This document shows positions 22,263 through 32,921 of a stretch of 64,000 nucleotides of DNA, piece after piece. Source of the stretch: Aspidiotus rigidus (lineage: Eukaryota > Arthropoda > Insecta > Hemiptera > Diaspididae); contig JAVHKY010000012.1 of the NCBI GenBank assembly GCA_035079385.1, positions 4,012,501-4,076,500 on the forward strand. Direction: 5' to 3'. The notes below the pieces were generated by a model. The model saw nothing but the letters and a program-made list of their open reading frames with translations, was not told the DNA's origin and did no database searches. The position numbers were made by a program, and so were the translations under genes. Positions within the stretch are counted from its first letter, which is position 1, and each line of letters starts with the position of its first letter.

Positions 22263-23278
22263 GACGGCTTCCTTAACGAAGTTAAACGAGGAACGCAGGG
22301 AACATGTTTTATGAGTCGAATGGGATTTGGTATTGAAAATTCAAGGAAGCCTAGACCTAGATAAAGATAGTATAAAGAAGGCCTAGACCTACTATAAGCC
22401 TATCATAATATAGTTTGAGAATCTAAATTTTTCTCGCTCGAGAGACGAAATTTGTCCAAGTCCCCCTGCTATCATATATAGCTCGAGAGTCGAAATTTTA
22501 ACAGGGAACCTGTTTTATGGGGGGCTATTTGAGAAATCTGGCGTGCGCCGTCCGCCGTCCGCCGTCCAGCGAAAAACTTAGAAAAATTTCGACTCTCGAG
22601 AATATATGATAGGAGGGGGACTTGAAAAAATTTCGACTCTCGAGAATATATGATAGGAGTGGGACTTAGAAAAATTTCGACTCTCGAGCTATATATGATA
22701 GGAGGGGGACTTGAAAAAATTTCGACTCTCGAGCTATATATGATAGGAGGGGGACTTAGAAAAAATTTCGACTCTCGAGCTATAGATGATAGGAGGGTGG
22801 ACTTGGAAAAAATTCGACTCTCGCGCCATATATGATAGCAGAGGGACTTAGAAAAAATTTCGAATCTGAAACTATATATGATAGAAGAGGGACTTGGAAA
22901 ACTTTTGACTTTCGAGCTATATATGATAGGGGACAAATTTTCCCAATTCTCCCTCCTATCATAAATAACTCGAGATTTGAGAAAAACTTGGACTTTCAAA
23001 CTACATTTACTAGGCTTATTTTACGTCTAGGCCTTCATTATACTAGCTTTATCTAGGTCTAGGCTTCCTTGAATTTTCAATACCAAATCCTATTTGACTC
23101 ATGAAACAGGTTCCCTTCGTTCCTCGTTTAACTTCGTTAGGGAAGGCGTCGTTTTTTCTAAGTCCCCCTCCCATCATATATAGCTCGAGAGTCGAAATTT
23201 TTCCAAGTTTTTCGCTGGACGGCGCACGGCGCACGCCAGATTTCTCAAATAGCTCCCCATAAAACAGGTTCCCTGTTA
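22263..23278 (-). mobile_element. Helentron-like element with nested second copy (copy 1)
   Basis: The host element runs from GACGGCTTCCTTAACGAAG (22263, next to an A-run) to CAGGTTCCCTGTTA (23278), opposite in orientation to the one at 9839. It is split by a second insertion at 22499-23151. Same subterminal inverted repeat, terminal hairpin and minisatellite core. Confidence 0.7.
22499..23151 (+). mobile_element. Nested Helentron-like element in minisatellite
   Basis: Begins TAACAGGGAACCTG after CGAAATTT and ends GAAGGCGTCG before a T-run, inside a unit whose uninterrupted form (CGAAATTTTTCTAAG) is seen in neighbours. The same T-run targeting and ends as at 9839-10306 appear in an independent event. 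About eight tandem units inside. Absent from copy 2. The open frames across it (for example 22472-22999) are minisatellite translation. Confidence 0.7.
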
Positions 23279-23514
23279 AAATTTCGTAAATATTTTGGAT
23301 TGGTGATAATATGAAAGATTTTTGTCTTTTATACAGTTTTGCTGACTGAATTGACGGTTGAAAATAGATTAGATGGTTAAATTTCTTGACTCGGAAGTAT
23401 ATTTCAGAACATAATAGTACGAGAAAAAAAAGACGCTTGCAGATAAGATTTCAACGAAATCTGGGCAAACCAAACCAATAATTTCGCCGGCCGTTGAGAA
23501 CTGTTTCAAAGATA

Positions 23515-23888
23515 ACACTACTGAACAGCTATCCTGTTACAAAGATTCTATTACGTGATTCTGAGTTAGTTTTCAACGCTGAACACGAATCCGTTGTCCG
23601 TTTTTTGCTAGTACGTCACAATTTTTAGTAATCACGATGATCATGACAAATATTCTCGTCTACTTGCCCCGCGCTGTCGCCGAACGTAACGAACGTTTTC
23701 GATAGCGACGCTGCTATCGTCCATGTCTTTCGCGACGACGCGCGGCAAGTAAACGAGAACCTTAATCGTGATTACTAAAATTTGTGACGTGCTAGCAAAA
23801 AACGGACAATGGATTCGTGTTCAGCGTTGAAAAGTATCTAAGAATCACGTAATAGAATCTTTGTAACAGGGTAGCTGTTCAGTAGTGT
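23515..23888. mobile_element. Long-TIR MITE, 374 bp (copy 1)
   Basis: The left arm (about 23515-23680, starts ACACTACTGAACAGCT) and the right arm (about 23735-23888, ends AGCTGTTCAGTAGTGT) are imperfect reverse complements over about 150 bp. The middle is GC-richer (GCTGTCGCCGAACGTAACG). No ORF, no clear target duplication. Such long arms would form a strong RNA hairpin if transcribed. Confidence 0.8.
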
Positions 23889-23919
23889 ACCTAATTTTTC
23901 CCAGAAGTGTACCTACCTA

Positions 23920-24140
23920 AATATATGGAGAGACATACTTCTAAAATATTTAATCCGCTGATAGGTTGCTTTGAAAAGCGATTTTCAGAGTAATGCATTT
24001 CTTGTAATATAGGTGTGATAGAATCATCATTTGCCTCGTGAACAACAATTCTTATCTCCTACAAGGTGATATCAAAGTATACTCTGGTAGCAACGTCGTT
24101 GGAATGTAAGTGGGTAGCAAAATAGCTATTTGAAAAATTG
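23920..24140. repeat. Old paralog of 28010-28233
   Basis: GCTTTGAAAAGCGATT, TTTCTTGTAATATA, GAACAACAATTCT, GGTGATATCAAAGT and TGGTAGCAACGTCG recur in order at 28060-28190 with moderate divergence. Conserved spacing suggests an old duplicated unit or promoter. Confidence 0.6.
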
Positions 24141-24386
24141 TGCGCACTGTACGTATCTTTCCTTCATCAATCTCTTTCGTGTGTTTTCTCGGTTCTCCGG
24201 AGTTTTCTACTACGAATTAATCTTTAGGTACCACTTTGAAAAATGGTAGCGAGTTCTCTTTCCGATCAACACAAGTTAAATATATATAGCGATGAAATAA
24301 TCGAGAAAAACTAGCATCATTTTGATAAAATAAAATGTTCATACGAGGTGATATCGCGAGGTGATATCGCGTACGCTGATAACTAA

Positions 24387-24602
24387 GTTATAGGTCGAAG
24401 GTACTTTGATCCATACAAGACTAATTCACAGGGTATCAGAATAAAAGTACGAGCCCCTCAGATATTTTATGAAGATGATTCTACCGTTTTCACCATGAAG
24501 AACGGGGGGGATCGGTATACGCATAAATGTATCAATCGAATGATTCAAAAATTTGAAATATTTCACAGACAAATATTCTATTCGAGTACAATGAAGCTTT
24601 AG
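24387..24602 (+). CDS. Candidate coding exon, orphan (copy 1)
   Basis: Open without an ATG from 24387 to TAG 24600-24602. An acceptor-like TAATTCACAG ends at 24431, giving a phase-0 exon 24432-24602 of 56 residues. Codon use looks coding-like. The peptide runs GIRIKVRAPQIFYEDDS ... MKNGGDRYTHKCINR ... and ends SSTMKL. The copy 2 version (60172-60387) appears identical. The only internal ATG that would give a stand-alone ORF yields 35 residues. A terminal exon of a multi-exon gene is the simplest reading. No family recognised. Two tandem CGAGGTGATATCGC words lie just upstream (about 24337-24370). Confidence 0.35.
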   Translation, partial: VIGRRYFDPYKTNSQGIRIKVRAPQIFYEDDSTVFTMKNGGDRYTHKCINRMIQKFEIFHRQIFYSSTMKL

Positions 24603-24904
24603 ATTCGTAAAATTTTCTCATTCGTAAGCCATACAATCTAGAGGTAAAGAACGAGTGAGCATACCAACCCATCTCTTCAACCTACGAACTATACAACTTT
24701 TACGCTTCTTGAAAAATGTCACAGCATCTATCCTTCCTTTTAGGTAGGTAATGCTATCGAAGACGTTAACTTCGAATTTATGAAGGGGTATAAACGATGT
24801 TCCACAAGAGGGAAATGAATAAAAATCATGTTTTATGGCTTCATATATGCCGGAAGTATTTGAAATGAGTTCACGGGCTGAGACGAGGCGCTTCGTTTGT
24901 CCGC

Positions 24905-25440
24905 GTATGATTCTTTGTACACTATATGTTGGGCTAAGTGGCTTCCAAGTCTCATACTGGCTCCCAGAGCTCACTCCATTCACTCAAACGCCCCCATTCT
25001 TAATCGCGTATGAGTCTAGTATACTGCATGTCGGTCTGAGTGGTGCTCAAATGTAGTATACTGAAGTGCGGGTTCTGCAACTCGGTTGTCCTCCTTGTCC
25101 TGTTCATATCCATTCTTAGCTGAGTATGAGTCTAGTATATTGGCTGTTAGGCTCAGTAAGTTCCAAGTTTAGTACACTGTAAGATAGGCTATGTGGCTCC
25201 GTAAAGTAGCATGCTGTATGTAAGGCCGAGTTTCTCCCAAGTCTAGTATGTGTAATGCATGTGAGGCTGGGTGGCTCGTCCAAGTCTAGTATACCGTATG
25301 TTCAGCTGACTGGTTCCGGGACTCATTCACTCCGCTTGTTGGTACACATACTGTATAACTATTGCTACGCTGAGTGGCTCTAAAGTCTAGCGTACTTTAT
25401 GTTGGCTTGCCTCCCAGAAACGAGTAGTACAAGACTGCTT
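24905..25440. repeat. Degenerate minisatellite (copy 1)
   Basis: About ten decayed units with the core GTCTAGTATACTGTATGTT followed by AGGCTGAGTGGCTCC, at irregular spacing of about 38-60 bp. Open frames across it (24835-25056 plus, 24618-24983 minus) are by-products. Copy 2 has a different number of units. Confidence 0.75.
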
Positions 25441-25613
25441 CATGCTTCATACCACGGGGGGGGGGGGTGAACTCACGGATTTACAATCAGGTAGGTAGTG
25501 GGTTCCGCGAAAATTTTCCGAGTCCAAGTCTTTAACTCTCTACAATCAGAAATTTCTCAATACTTTCCTCACTCGGTTGTAATATTCTATTTGAGAGCCG
25601 TGAAGAATATGTA

Positions 25614-25645
25614 ATTTCAGGCTACCTCTTTTCTCTGTTCATACA
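25614..25645 (+). other. Possible microexon upstream of the 25747 exon
   Basis: Acceptor-like GTAATTTCAG is followed by about 32 nt and then GTATCTG, a weak donor. Present only in copy 1, as copy 2 has diverged here. Speculative. Confidence 0.15.
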
Positions 25646-25746
25646 TATCATGGTATCTGTAAATATTTTGTACTCAGAATTCAAAGAAAACATCCACCTT
25701 ATTATGCTGTATTTTTCCAGCTTTTTAAATTATTCTTCCTTTTCAG

Positions 25747-26163
25747 GACCTCGTCATGGTCTTCGGTATTCATCATTTATGAGAAGTGACTCCGTCAAGA
25801 AAAGATTTCGTCACTGGATACAGGCTTACAGATTCCTAAAGCAGCGTTCCTTCGAATCACACGATCACTACGGAACCTCAACCTCAGATGGCTCATGCCC
25901 CGATTGAATTTATGCTGGGCAATTTATTCGCACTCTAACTACCTCGATCCCAGAAAAAAAAAAAAAAGAATAAACTCGATGATCCAGATCCATGGCTTAA
26001 TATAAAGGTAAGCGTAACTGTCATATTTTCCGCCGAAAATAATGATACTTTCAGTATATAAGCATGATTTTAGATGAAACCAAGATCAAATTCGAGAGCA
26101 CACAGAAAGAATCAAATTGCTTCACTTCTTACATCTCCCCTCCTAAATTTTGAGAACAAATGA
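25747..26163 (+). pseudogene. Orphan gene 3' end, copy 1, one premature stop
   Basis: Exon 25747-26007 follows a good acceptor (ATTATTCTTCCTTTTCAG) and ends AAAG before GTAAGCG. The 66-bp intron ends GATTTTAG; the last exon 26074-26163 is 29 codons plus TGA. An AATAAA at 26178-26183 could be its poly(A) signal. Compared with copy 2 the frame is kept throughout except one TGA (25905-25907) where copy 2 has CGA, a CpG-type transition. There is also one extra base at the exon start. Other changes are mostly amino-acid changing. Predicted features: basic segment KKRFRHWIQAYRFLKQ, acidic LDDPDPWLNIK before the last intron. Function unknown. Confidence 0.5.
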
Positions 26164-26199
26164 AAGAATTCACTAGAAATAAAGTTGAATAATATCTAT

Positions 26200-26650
26200 T
26201 GCTCAAATTCGCCCCCCCCCTCCCAAAGTGACGATTAAAATCGCAAATACCTCGATCAAGGGCAATGACTCCAACAAACTTCAGATAAATTATCTGTTTG
26301 AGCTTCAGACTAAGGCTTTCGCTTCTCGCAGAATAAAACTAATGCTACCAATATTCTCAAGCATCTATCCCACTCCTGTCTAAAATATAACCGAAAACTA
26401 CTTCTTAAATATTAAAGGTCTTATCCGCTCCCAACTGGAGACTACAGCTCCCAGTCCAACAAGTTTACTCTTCAATAGCTAAACACGGTTCAATCAACAG
26501 CTCTCAGAATGGCCCAAGTAGTGTTCCGTAAGAGTCCTACAATGTCCTAATCTCAGCCTCTATGCTGAAGCAGCCGCGTCTCTCCTCCACTTTCATACAT
26601 TCACATTAACGGCCGATTATCCTCGCGTCCTCAGCTCAATGCCGATATTT
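26200..26650. other. Non-coding; includes repeat shared with 9598
   Basis: A C-run (26212-26223) lies near the start. The 26549-26645 part is the diverged partner of 9598-9690. No gene seen. Confidence 0.5.
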
Positions 26651-26679
26651 TTCAATTTTTTTTTTTTTCATGATTTTAT

Positions 26680-26760
26680 AATAGTCTTCGGGCTTCATTA
26701 CTTTTGAAAAGCGACTTCGCTTAGAAGCGATTCCATTACTGGGTAGAAAATATTACTTAC
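26680..26760 (+). pseudogene. Old decayed paralog of the 25747 exon
   Basis: Read in the matching frame, it gives SLRASLLLKSD then, after a TAG, KRFHYWV. This aligns with GLRYSSFMRSD and KKRFRHWI of the exon at 25747. The in-frame TAG is present in both recent copies, so the exon died before the recent duplication. Confidence 0.45.
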
Positions 26761-27421
26761 TGAGTGTAAATTCAATACGTATACGATTCTGAGGCTTATA
26801 CACAAAGAATTTCATCATCCTGTCCACAAAGCGTACCCTGAGAAAACTGTAATTTTTTAGGTCGGGGAAGACGTCTATAACCCCAATTTGAATAGATAAC
26901 AACCTAAATGTAGATATCGCCAGGGCTGACGAGAAAAAGGGAGGTAAGGATATTTTTCCCTCGGTTCCGGCATTCTCAGGGGAGATGAATTCATAACGAA
27001 ACTAGGAGAGAAGAGACGATTACAGGGGACAATTTCAAAAGATTCTAGAAATTGAAACTTTTTGCATGAAAGACTTGAAGTTCTTCGATTTCTCAGAACT
27101 TTTAAAGCTCTGATCCGAGATGCACTTTGATATGAGACTACCTTCGGCTGATAGCAAATTTTCCCCTGGATTCCATTTGGCTGTAGGAGGCCCCGAATTT
27201 TATACAAAGAAGCTACCCGTGAGACAAGTAGAAAAATAGGAATGAGAACAGACGTAGAGAATGAGGAGGCACATACTTTCTGAAGTCGTATCTAGTAAGC
27301 CTGCATGTACTATACAATCTTTAAGCAATTCGAACCGGGCGCTATCAAGATCGCTAACAACGCGCGTGATCTGTTCAATAGTAATACATAGTACTTCTGC
27401 CAAAATCTTAAGAGGTGCCAC

Positions 27422-27613
27422 AACTATGGCCGTATAATTATGAGAAAAACATGAAAAATTTAGGATAACACGCGGAATTGAAGGTTTTGTGATCCTATCT
27501 AATTTGTAGAGCGTGCGTTTGTGGACAACTTTTGTGGGATGTCAAGACACCAGATTTGCTTCATTTGAGTTCATTTCAATTCCTCCATTTTTCTCCCATG
27601 TACGGCCATAGTT
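27422..27613. mobile_element. 192-bp TIR element (copy 1)
   Basis: AACTATGGCCGTA at 27422-27434 is a perfect inverted match to 27601-27613. No ORF and no clear target duplication. A second copy is at 63189-63380. Confidence 0.55.
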
Positions 27614-27704
27614 TAAATACCTCTTACGGTCTTTCCCCGCTGCGTTGCAACGCCAGCGCTGCCTGGTTCGAATTACAGTAGTTGACATCTGTAAACTTTC
27701 AGGA

Positions 27705-27854
27705 ATGCGTTTTCGTTCATGTTGGCCATTTACAAACGTGCGTTGTTGTTACAAACAGCATACACGGACCCGTGCCCGTGGACAAACGCAAAAAAATGTC
27801 AATGATAGAAATCGTTGGATTTTTTCAAAAATTACTCATTACCCAAACTCATAA
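27705..27854 (+). CDS. Small Cys-containing ORF, 49 residues (copy 1), doubtful
   Basis: ATG at 27705 lies 2 nt after an acceptor-like TGTAAACTTTCAG. The frame contains MRFRSCWPF and RCCYKQHTRTRARG, then ends at TAA 27852-27854. Copy 2 differs by a synonymous third-base change. A GTGCGT donor-like word sits inside the frame. A 12-bp perfect palindrome GCGTTGCAACGC lies just upstream (about 27641). It could be an exon or chance; no family recognised. Confidence 0.25.
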   Translation: MRFRSCWPFTNVRCCYKQHTRTRARGQTQKNVNDRNRWIFSKITHYPNS

Positions 27855-28495
27855 TGGATGACAAATTTTCTATTGCATTTAAAAGTTTTGTAATAGGCTA
27901 TTTATGTGAGGGAAAAAAAGTCGCTCCCAAATAATTGTGCACTATATTTCAACGAAATCGATGATTTTGCGCGATAAACGTTTCTTCAGTGAAAAGTTCA
28001 TCCATCAAGAGACCAAATCGTAAAATATATTTTACCTAATACGCTAGGATCTAATTGCTTCGAAAAGCGATTCAAGGAATTAATTTCTTATAATTATACG
28101 CGTGTATAGAATCATTAATTCTCGCCACGTGAACAATTCTCGACGAGGTGATAACAAAGTGCCTGTACTTTGGTAGCAACGTCGCTTATCTTTCATTTTG
28201 TTCGAAATGTGAGTAGCAGGAGAGATATTCGAAGAGATGAGCGTACAAATATGAAAATCGTATCTATTTCTCCTTAATCAATCTCTTTCTCGCTTCCATT
28301 TAAGTATTTGTTTTCCTAACCGTACCTTATTGGAACAAGATAGAACGATTTGGATTTACGTAAGTTCAATTCAACTTTGTACAGCTGAATTCTTCACGAC
28401 AGAGAGAAAATATGAAAATCCCCCTCCTTCTCCTTGAAATGCCTTTTAATAGCTTCGGTGAACTTCAATTTTTCTGATTAAAATTGTACCTGCTC

Positions 28496-28612
28496 ATGAC
28501 GCGATACTATTTCCCGTTTTATTACTGGGTTTCACTTCTTGCTCTGCTGTACAAAGTTGGATTGACGCTAAGAAGTAGTATAATATTGAAATCAAGGCGT
28601 CTGACGAATTAA
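28496..28612 (+). CDS. Small hydrophobic ORF, 38 residues, doubtful
   Basis: ATG 28496 to TAA 28610-28612. Residues 4-20 (YYFPFYYWVSLLALLYK) would form a signal anchor or membrane segment. No family, no splice evidence, no second copy to test conservation. Confidence 0.15.
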   Translation: MTRYYFPFYYWVSLLALLYKVGLTLRSSIILKSRRLTN

Positions 28613-29212
28613 AAAGTTGTAGTTTTTTTTTTTTTTACACCAAGACTGATTACGGCTATAATTATGATGTGAAAAGTATTTCCAATGCTGCCGTGCAAAT
28701 AATGTTTGACAAACGTGCACGGTGCTGGTTTTGGGGAAAAGGACAAAATTGCGAAATAATCTTTCTGGTTACGTTGTATGATACTTGTTGTTCGGATTCA
28801 AAGGTAAATTTTCACGAGAAATTGGATGGTAACCTTCATTTTTAGTGCAATATGTTCTCTGATGAGATACCTACACGATCTAAGTGCACGTTTGTCAAAA
28901 ATTTCATTTGGACGAACGCGCATATTTCTATGACACTAGAAAACAAGAGTGAATTGAAACAAGACTGAGTCGCTATCCGGGTCTCTTGCGTTTTTTTTTT
29001 CTTTTTTTGAGTCTACAAACCCCTCCTCCATTTCTTTTCTAAGATGTAGGTATATCTTGATGAAAAACATCCTGAAATTTAGAAATTGCTATGCAAAAAT
29101 GAAATCTCGAGTAACAGAGAATGTAGACTGTATTACTTGAGTGACGTCACAACACATCATTTTTCCGGTGTTTTTTTTTTTTTTTTTTTTCTTTTTTTTG
29201 CAATTGCATAGG

Positions 29213-29243
29213 GGCTCTCGCCTTGCCTGAGGCAAGAGCCCTA
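29213..29243. repeat. Short GC-rich hairpin
   Basis: GGGCT...CTTGCC TGA GGCAAG AGCCC, an interrupted stem of 11 pairs with a bulge on the left side. Next to a long T-run. Role unknown. Confidence 0.5.
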
Positions 29244-29916
29244 AAAAACCAACACCACCATTAAATTCACCGTGAAAAATACTTTCAGAATCAACTATTT
29301 TCAATCATCTATCGAACAAATAATTTTTGACAAACATGCATAATCTGGTTTAGATCATAAAAAGGTATAACATTGATTTCTGGCCGTACATGAACAAGAA
29401 CACTCTTTCCCGGAAACCATTCCTCTGCACATTCGTCAAACATTATTTCTGCCGTACAAAGTAGAATGGACATATATCAACGAATCACCGATCACGAGAA
29501 AAATTGTTTACTCTTTAGAGAATGATTAACTAAGCTGAAGATCGCAATATCCACTCAATTTTCAACGAGAAAAACAATTGTAATGATAGTTTCTCAATAC
29601 AGGCACGTTTTCATCGAGAAATTCAGTAATATGCTGGACGTATATGCAGATGAACGGAAAATATTTTTACCAGTGTTATCATTGATTAGAACCAAAAATT
29701 AATAAGAACAGAAGTATATTTATATTTTCTAAAATCTGTCATCTTGAATTCTTGATAACTATGTATTAAAGCGAATATATCTCAACTTTGAGAAATAAAA
29801 CATTTTATGTTCATGAATCACGACCATTGAGATATTTTTTAGAAAATAAATTATTTCAAACAAGCGAGAATAAAAATTTTCAATGAATAGAAAGATTTTT
29901 TTGTGGTTAAAAATAT

Positions 29917-30042
29917 TATAATACAAAGTACAAGACTGGCACTATCAACCACTGTTTTTTTATTGAGAATTAAAGATGCAGTTTTATAATTCTCAATAAA
30001 AAAACAGTGGTTAATAGTGCCAGTCTTGTACTTTGTATTATA
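29917..30042. repeat. 56-bp-stem near-perfect hairpin
   Basis: The left arm 29917-29972 and right arm 29987-30042 are reverse complements with a single mismatch, around a 14-nt loop. The stem contains ACAAAGTACAAGACTGGCAC. Either a young foldback MITE or a hairpin-RNA source. Minus-strand frames here are chance. Confidence 0.85.
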
Positions 30043-30200
30043 AAAATTTTCGGTTTTGTGCAATCTTGTTGTTGATTGAGCGCAAAATACTCTTATCAGC
30101 TGAACGTGATTTTGAAGATTCTTACCAAGAGATCCTTTATGCTGATCGTTATTTTGAAGATACGTATATTATTCTACTTTGTAGGACAGACATATACCGG

Positions 30201-30266
30201 TACTCTGTTCACGTTGAGAAAGGATAGAAGTACGTACCTCTATCCTTCTTTAACGTGAACAGAGTA
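30201..30266. repeat. Second hairpin, about 30-bp stem
   Basis: TACTCTGTTCACGTT (30201-30215) pairs with AACGTGAACAGAGTA (30252-30266), continuing through AAGGATAG / CTATCCTT around a TACGTAC loop. It is 160 bp from the previous hairpin. Confidence 0.8.
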
Positions 30267-30520
30267 TAACGCCGTTTATCTGTATACCTACTGAATATGA
30301 AGGAGCACGATCAAAGTTCGTTACGATCTACTTAATCTCTTTGAAAAATTCTCACTTTTGGTAATGTGAGGAAACTAAAGGCAAGTTTTGATAACGACGA
30401 TACCAATTATCAAGGAACGTAGTTACAATTCCATGTTGAAGTTATGGATGGGTAGTTTTACAATAACAATGTTCCTACAACCGCTGCGTCCAAATAATTT
30501 GGACTTATCTTCGAACTTTG

Positions 30521-30527
30521 TATAAAG
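30521..30527 (+). promoter_or_regulatory. Candidate TATA box upstream of small ORF
   Basis: TATAAAG, with CATCACCTCGCACAC about 20-30 nt downstream as a possible start region, 173 bp before the ATG at 30700. Sequence-only evidence. Confidence 0.25.
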
Positions 30528-30699
30528 CGTCATCACCTCGCACACGCACACACTGATACTTCGATCAAGCCGAGAATCTCATTTTCCAGCCTAAATTGTT
30601 GATCATTCTGCCGTACACCCGTAGTGTTGAATCGTTCTAACTGCAAAACGACGATCAGCAGAATCGAGAATTAGTTTAGACTATACGCTAAACAAAGCG

Positions 30700-30846
30700 A
30701 TGAACCTTAATGTTCTCCTAATTGTCGTTCTACAGATAAGTTACATCGATTCTGTTTTGCACAGCATCAGCTGCAGCTCTATTTACGCAAAGAGCAACGC
30801 AGTGATTACGTCGGTAAAAACATTCCGAACGCGGAAGAATAATTAA
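30700..30846 (+). CDS. Candidate small secreted peptide or first exon
   Basis: ATG 30700 in AAAGCGATGA, stop TAA 30844-30846, 48 residues. Residues 1-20 (MNLNVLLIVVLQISYIDSVL) look like a signal peptide: hydrophobic core, then polar residues. Two Cys are absent from the core and only one (HSISCSS) follows it, so it is not a classic Cys-rich peptide. A donor-like ACGTCG|GTAAAA at 30814 could make it the first exon of a secreted protein. A TATAAAG lies 173 bp upstream. A complete short peptide is equally possible. No family recognised and no second copy here. Confidence 0.3.
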   Translation: MNLNVLLIVVLQISYIDSVLHSISCSSIYAKSNAVITSVKTFRTRKNN

Positions 30847-30926
30847 TAAACAAATAACCACACAAATAGCTTACTTCTCTACCTCATACATCCGATAGAC
30901 TTCGTTGATATTTTCTCCTTTCGATC

Positions 30927-30934
30927 TATAAAAA
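30927..30934 (+). promoter_or_regulatory. Candidate TATA box
   Basis: TATAAAAA followed about 30 nt later by a possible start region. A perfect 16-bp palindrome GCAAAGATATCTTTGC lies at 30961-30976. No downstream gene was identified. Confidence 0.2.
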
Positions 30935-32732
30935 CACGCGGCTCTCCTAACAAGAACAGAGCAAAGATATCTTTGCGTAAGCGGAAGAAGGGGCTGAAGT
31001 GAAAAACTGATCATCTATTCCTCTGTCTCGATCAATATTGGATATCCATAAACAAGCGAATGTTTCTGTTCCCCGTGGAACTTTAACAAGTTTTGATTAG
31101 CTGAATTCTACGTTAGGGCCGCACGCTCGATTCGAGATTTTTCTTTGTTTACGGGGGCTTTGCTTTAACGAGTAGAAATATATGAACAACGTTTACTTAC
31201 CTCATACGATTGAAAGAAGTTGACCGCATACGGTAATTTTCGAATTGTAAGTGGCTCTTGCATTCTTCAATATCAGGAACCGTACAAAACATATATGCGC
31301 CGAAAACTTACGTTTGCATCCATCTCAGGGCTGTGCGAAGATTTTCTACGTAGACAAAAAACGATAATACTTTTCAATTCCCGTATTGAAATTTGATTGT
31401 TACCCTACTTTAGATTTCGAAAACAACGTCGACAAATACTTACTTTCAGTTTCACGAAACGCGTATACGACTATACGAGAGCGATTGTAAAATAAAAATG
31501 ACGACCGGTTTTGTACATCGGAACGTTTCGACGACTATATACGCACCAACCGCGATAAACGAACAATAATGAGTTTCTTCGTCTATAGGGAGCGCTCGAG
31601 AACGTCCTCCGAACACCGATCATCACAGTGACTTATGCTTCGGTCGGAGAAAAGTAATACGCAGCTTGAGTCGTATACCTACATACAAAATCTAATCGCT
31701 TTCATACACAGGTCCTCCGTTCAATACTACGCATACACTTTACGCCATGTTTTCGAATCGTTCATCAGTTAGCCCAGATGAAGAAAGACTTAACAAAAAA
31801 CCCCACTATATAATGGTCATCGCTTGTCCACTTTTTTCAGCAAAATTGAAAAATATCGATTCTATAGTCTATCAATAATTAAAATTATCAAACGGAAGCG
31901 AACACATCATTTGTAAATTAGGTATAACAGTCTCATTGTTGAACTGAAGGCTAAATAGAATCTTTTTCTCCCTAGCGCAATTCTTACCTGCGAAATAACC
32001 CTTAATATGGGATAAGTACGACTAGCTGTGTAGAAAAACAATCATCTAACCTACAAATCAAAATTATAATTTCTTCCAAATTTGATAATTCAGCAACTAA
32101 ATGAAGGAAAATGTTTGTCATATTAATCAAGTTGTACAATATGAGCGCGCGAATTTGAATAAGTATTAATTGAGAAATCTTCTCGAAACAAATGATCAGT
32201 TGTAAGATAGATAACAAAAATGTCCGAAAAAAAAGGTAGCATTTCGATTACATAATTCGAAAAAGATACAAAATCTGTCGAAAGAAATTTCTTTTCATAT
32301 AGACTATAGGCCTACTTAATGAGCGTTTACTGATATATCGCGTGTATTCTGTTTTATTTTGGCGATAAGTCCGTTTCTGTGGGTTGCAATAAGAATTTAT
32401 TGCAGGACTCTGGTCCGTTTAGAGATTGCGACAGAAATTCTGATGACTCATAGCCGCACTATTTTGACGACGGTAAAGTTTTGGCGATGAAATTCCGGGG
32501 TAAGGAAAGCCGCAAGAACCGGGAGAAAAGTCAACTGGTTCATTCTAGCTGATGTTCTTCAATAGGTACTGATCGATTGAATGACGCGATGTTTCGAGAA
32601 GATTTTCGCGAGAAAACCGCCCATAGTCTGTTGTCCTTCAAAACTCTGATTTTTAGGATATAATGGCTGTAAACTGCTTGACGGAACTAAAAAATTTCAA
32701 CCTTGGAGCGTGATTTTGACTGGAGGAAACTC

Positions 32733-32921
<189 letters not shown>

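Larger units (their letters stand above)
21521..23278. mobile_element. Left part of a TIR element, right end deleted (copy 1)
   Basis: Starts ATCCCGGTTGACGGA, followed by many GACAGAAT words in one orientation (21535-21900), the style of subterminal transposase-binding repeats. The matching right end (copy 2, 59043-59057) is missing here: the DNA equal to 56076-59090 is absent and the sequence jumps at GTTAAAA to the flank. No transposase seen. Confidence 0.65.

Noticed and set aside
22472..23056. Several overlapping frames with repeated IIYSSRVE / IGGGLRK peptides
   Set aside because: They translate the 43-47-bp minisatellite of the Helentron-like elements; the same applies to 9838-10029 and 55880-56098.
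24618..25056. Overlapping frames on both strands, 121 and 73 residues
   Set aside because: They lie largely in the degenerate minisatellite; the minus frame is broken in copy 2.
29089..29304. Frame with a Lys run on the minus strand
   Set aside because: It is a translation of the T-run at 29171-29200 plus a short hairpin.
24387..30846. Idea that the short exons belong to the aphid bicycle-type effector family
   Set aside because: Small exons and a signal peptide are suggestive, but no paired Cys-Tyr-Cys motifs were found and no exon chain could be assembled.
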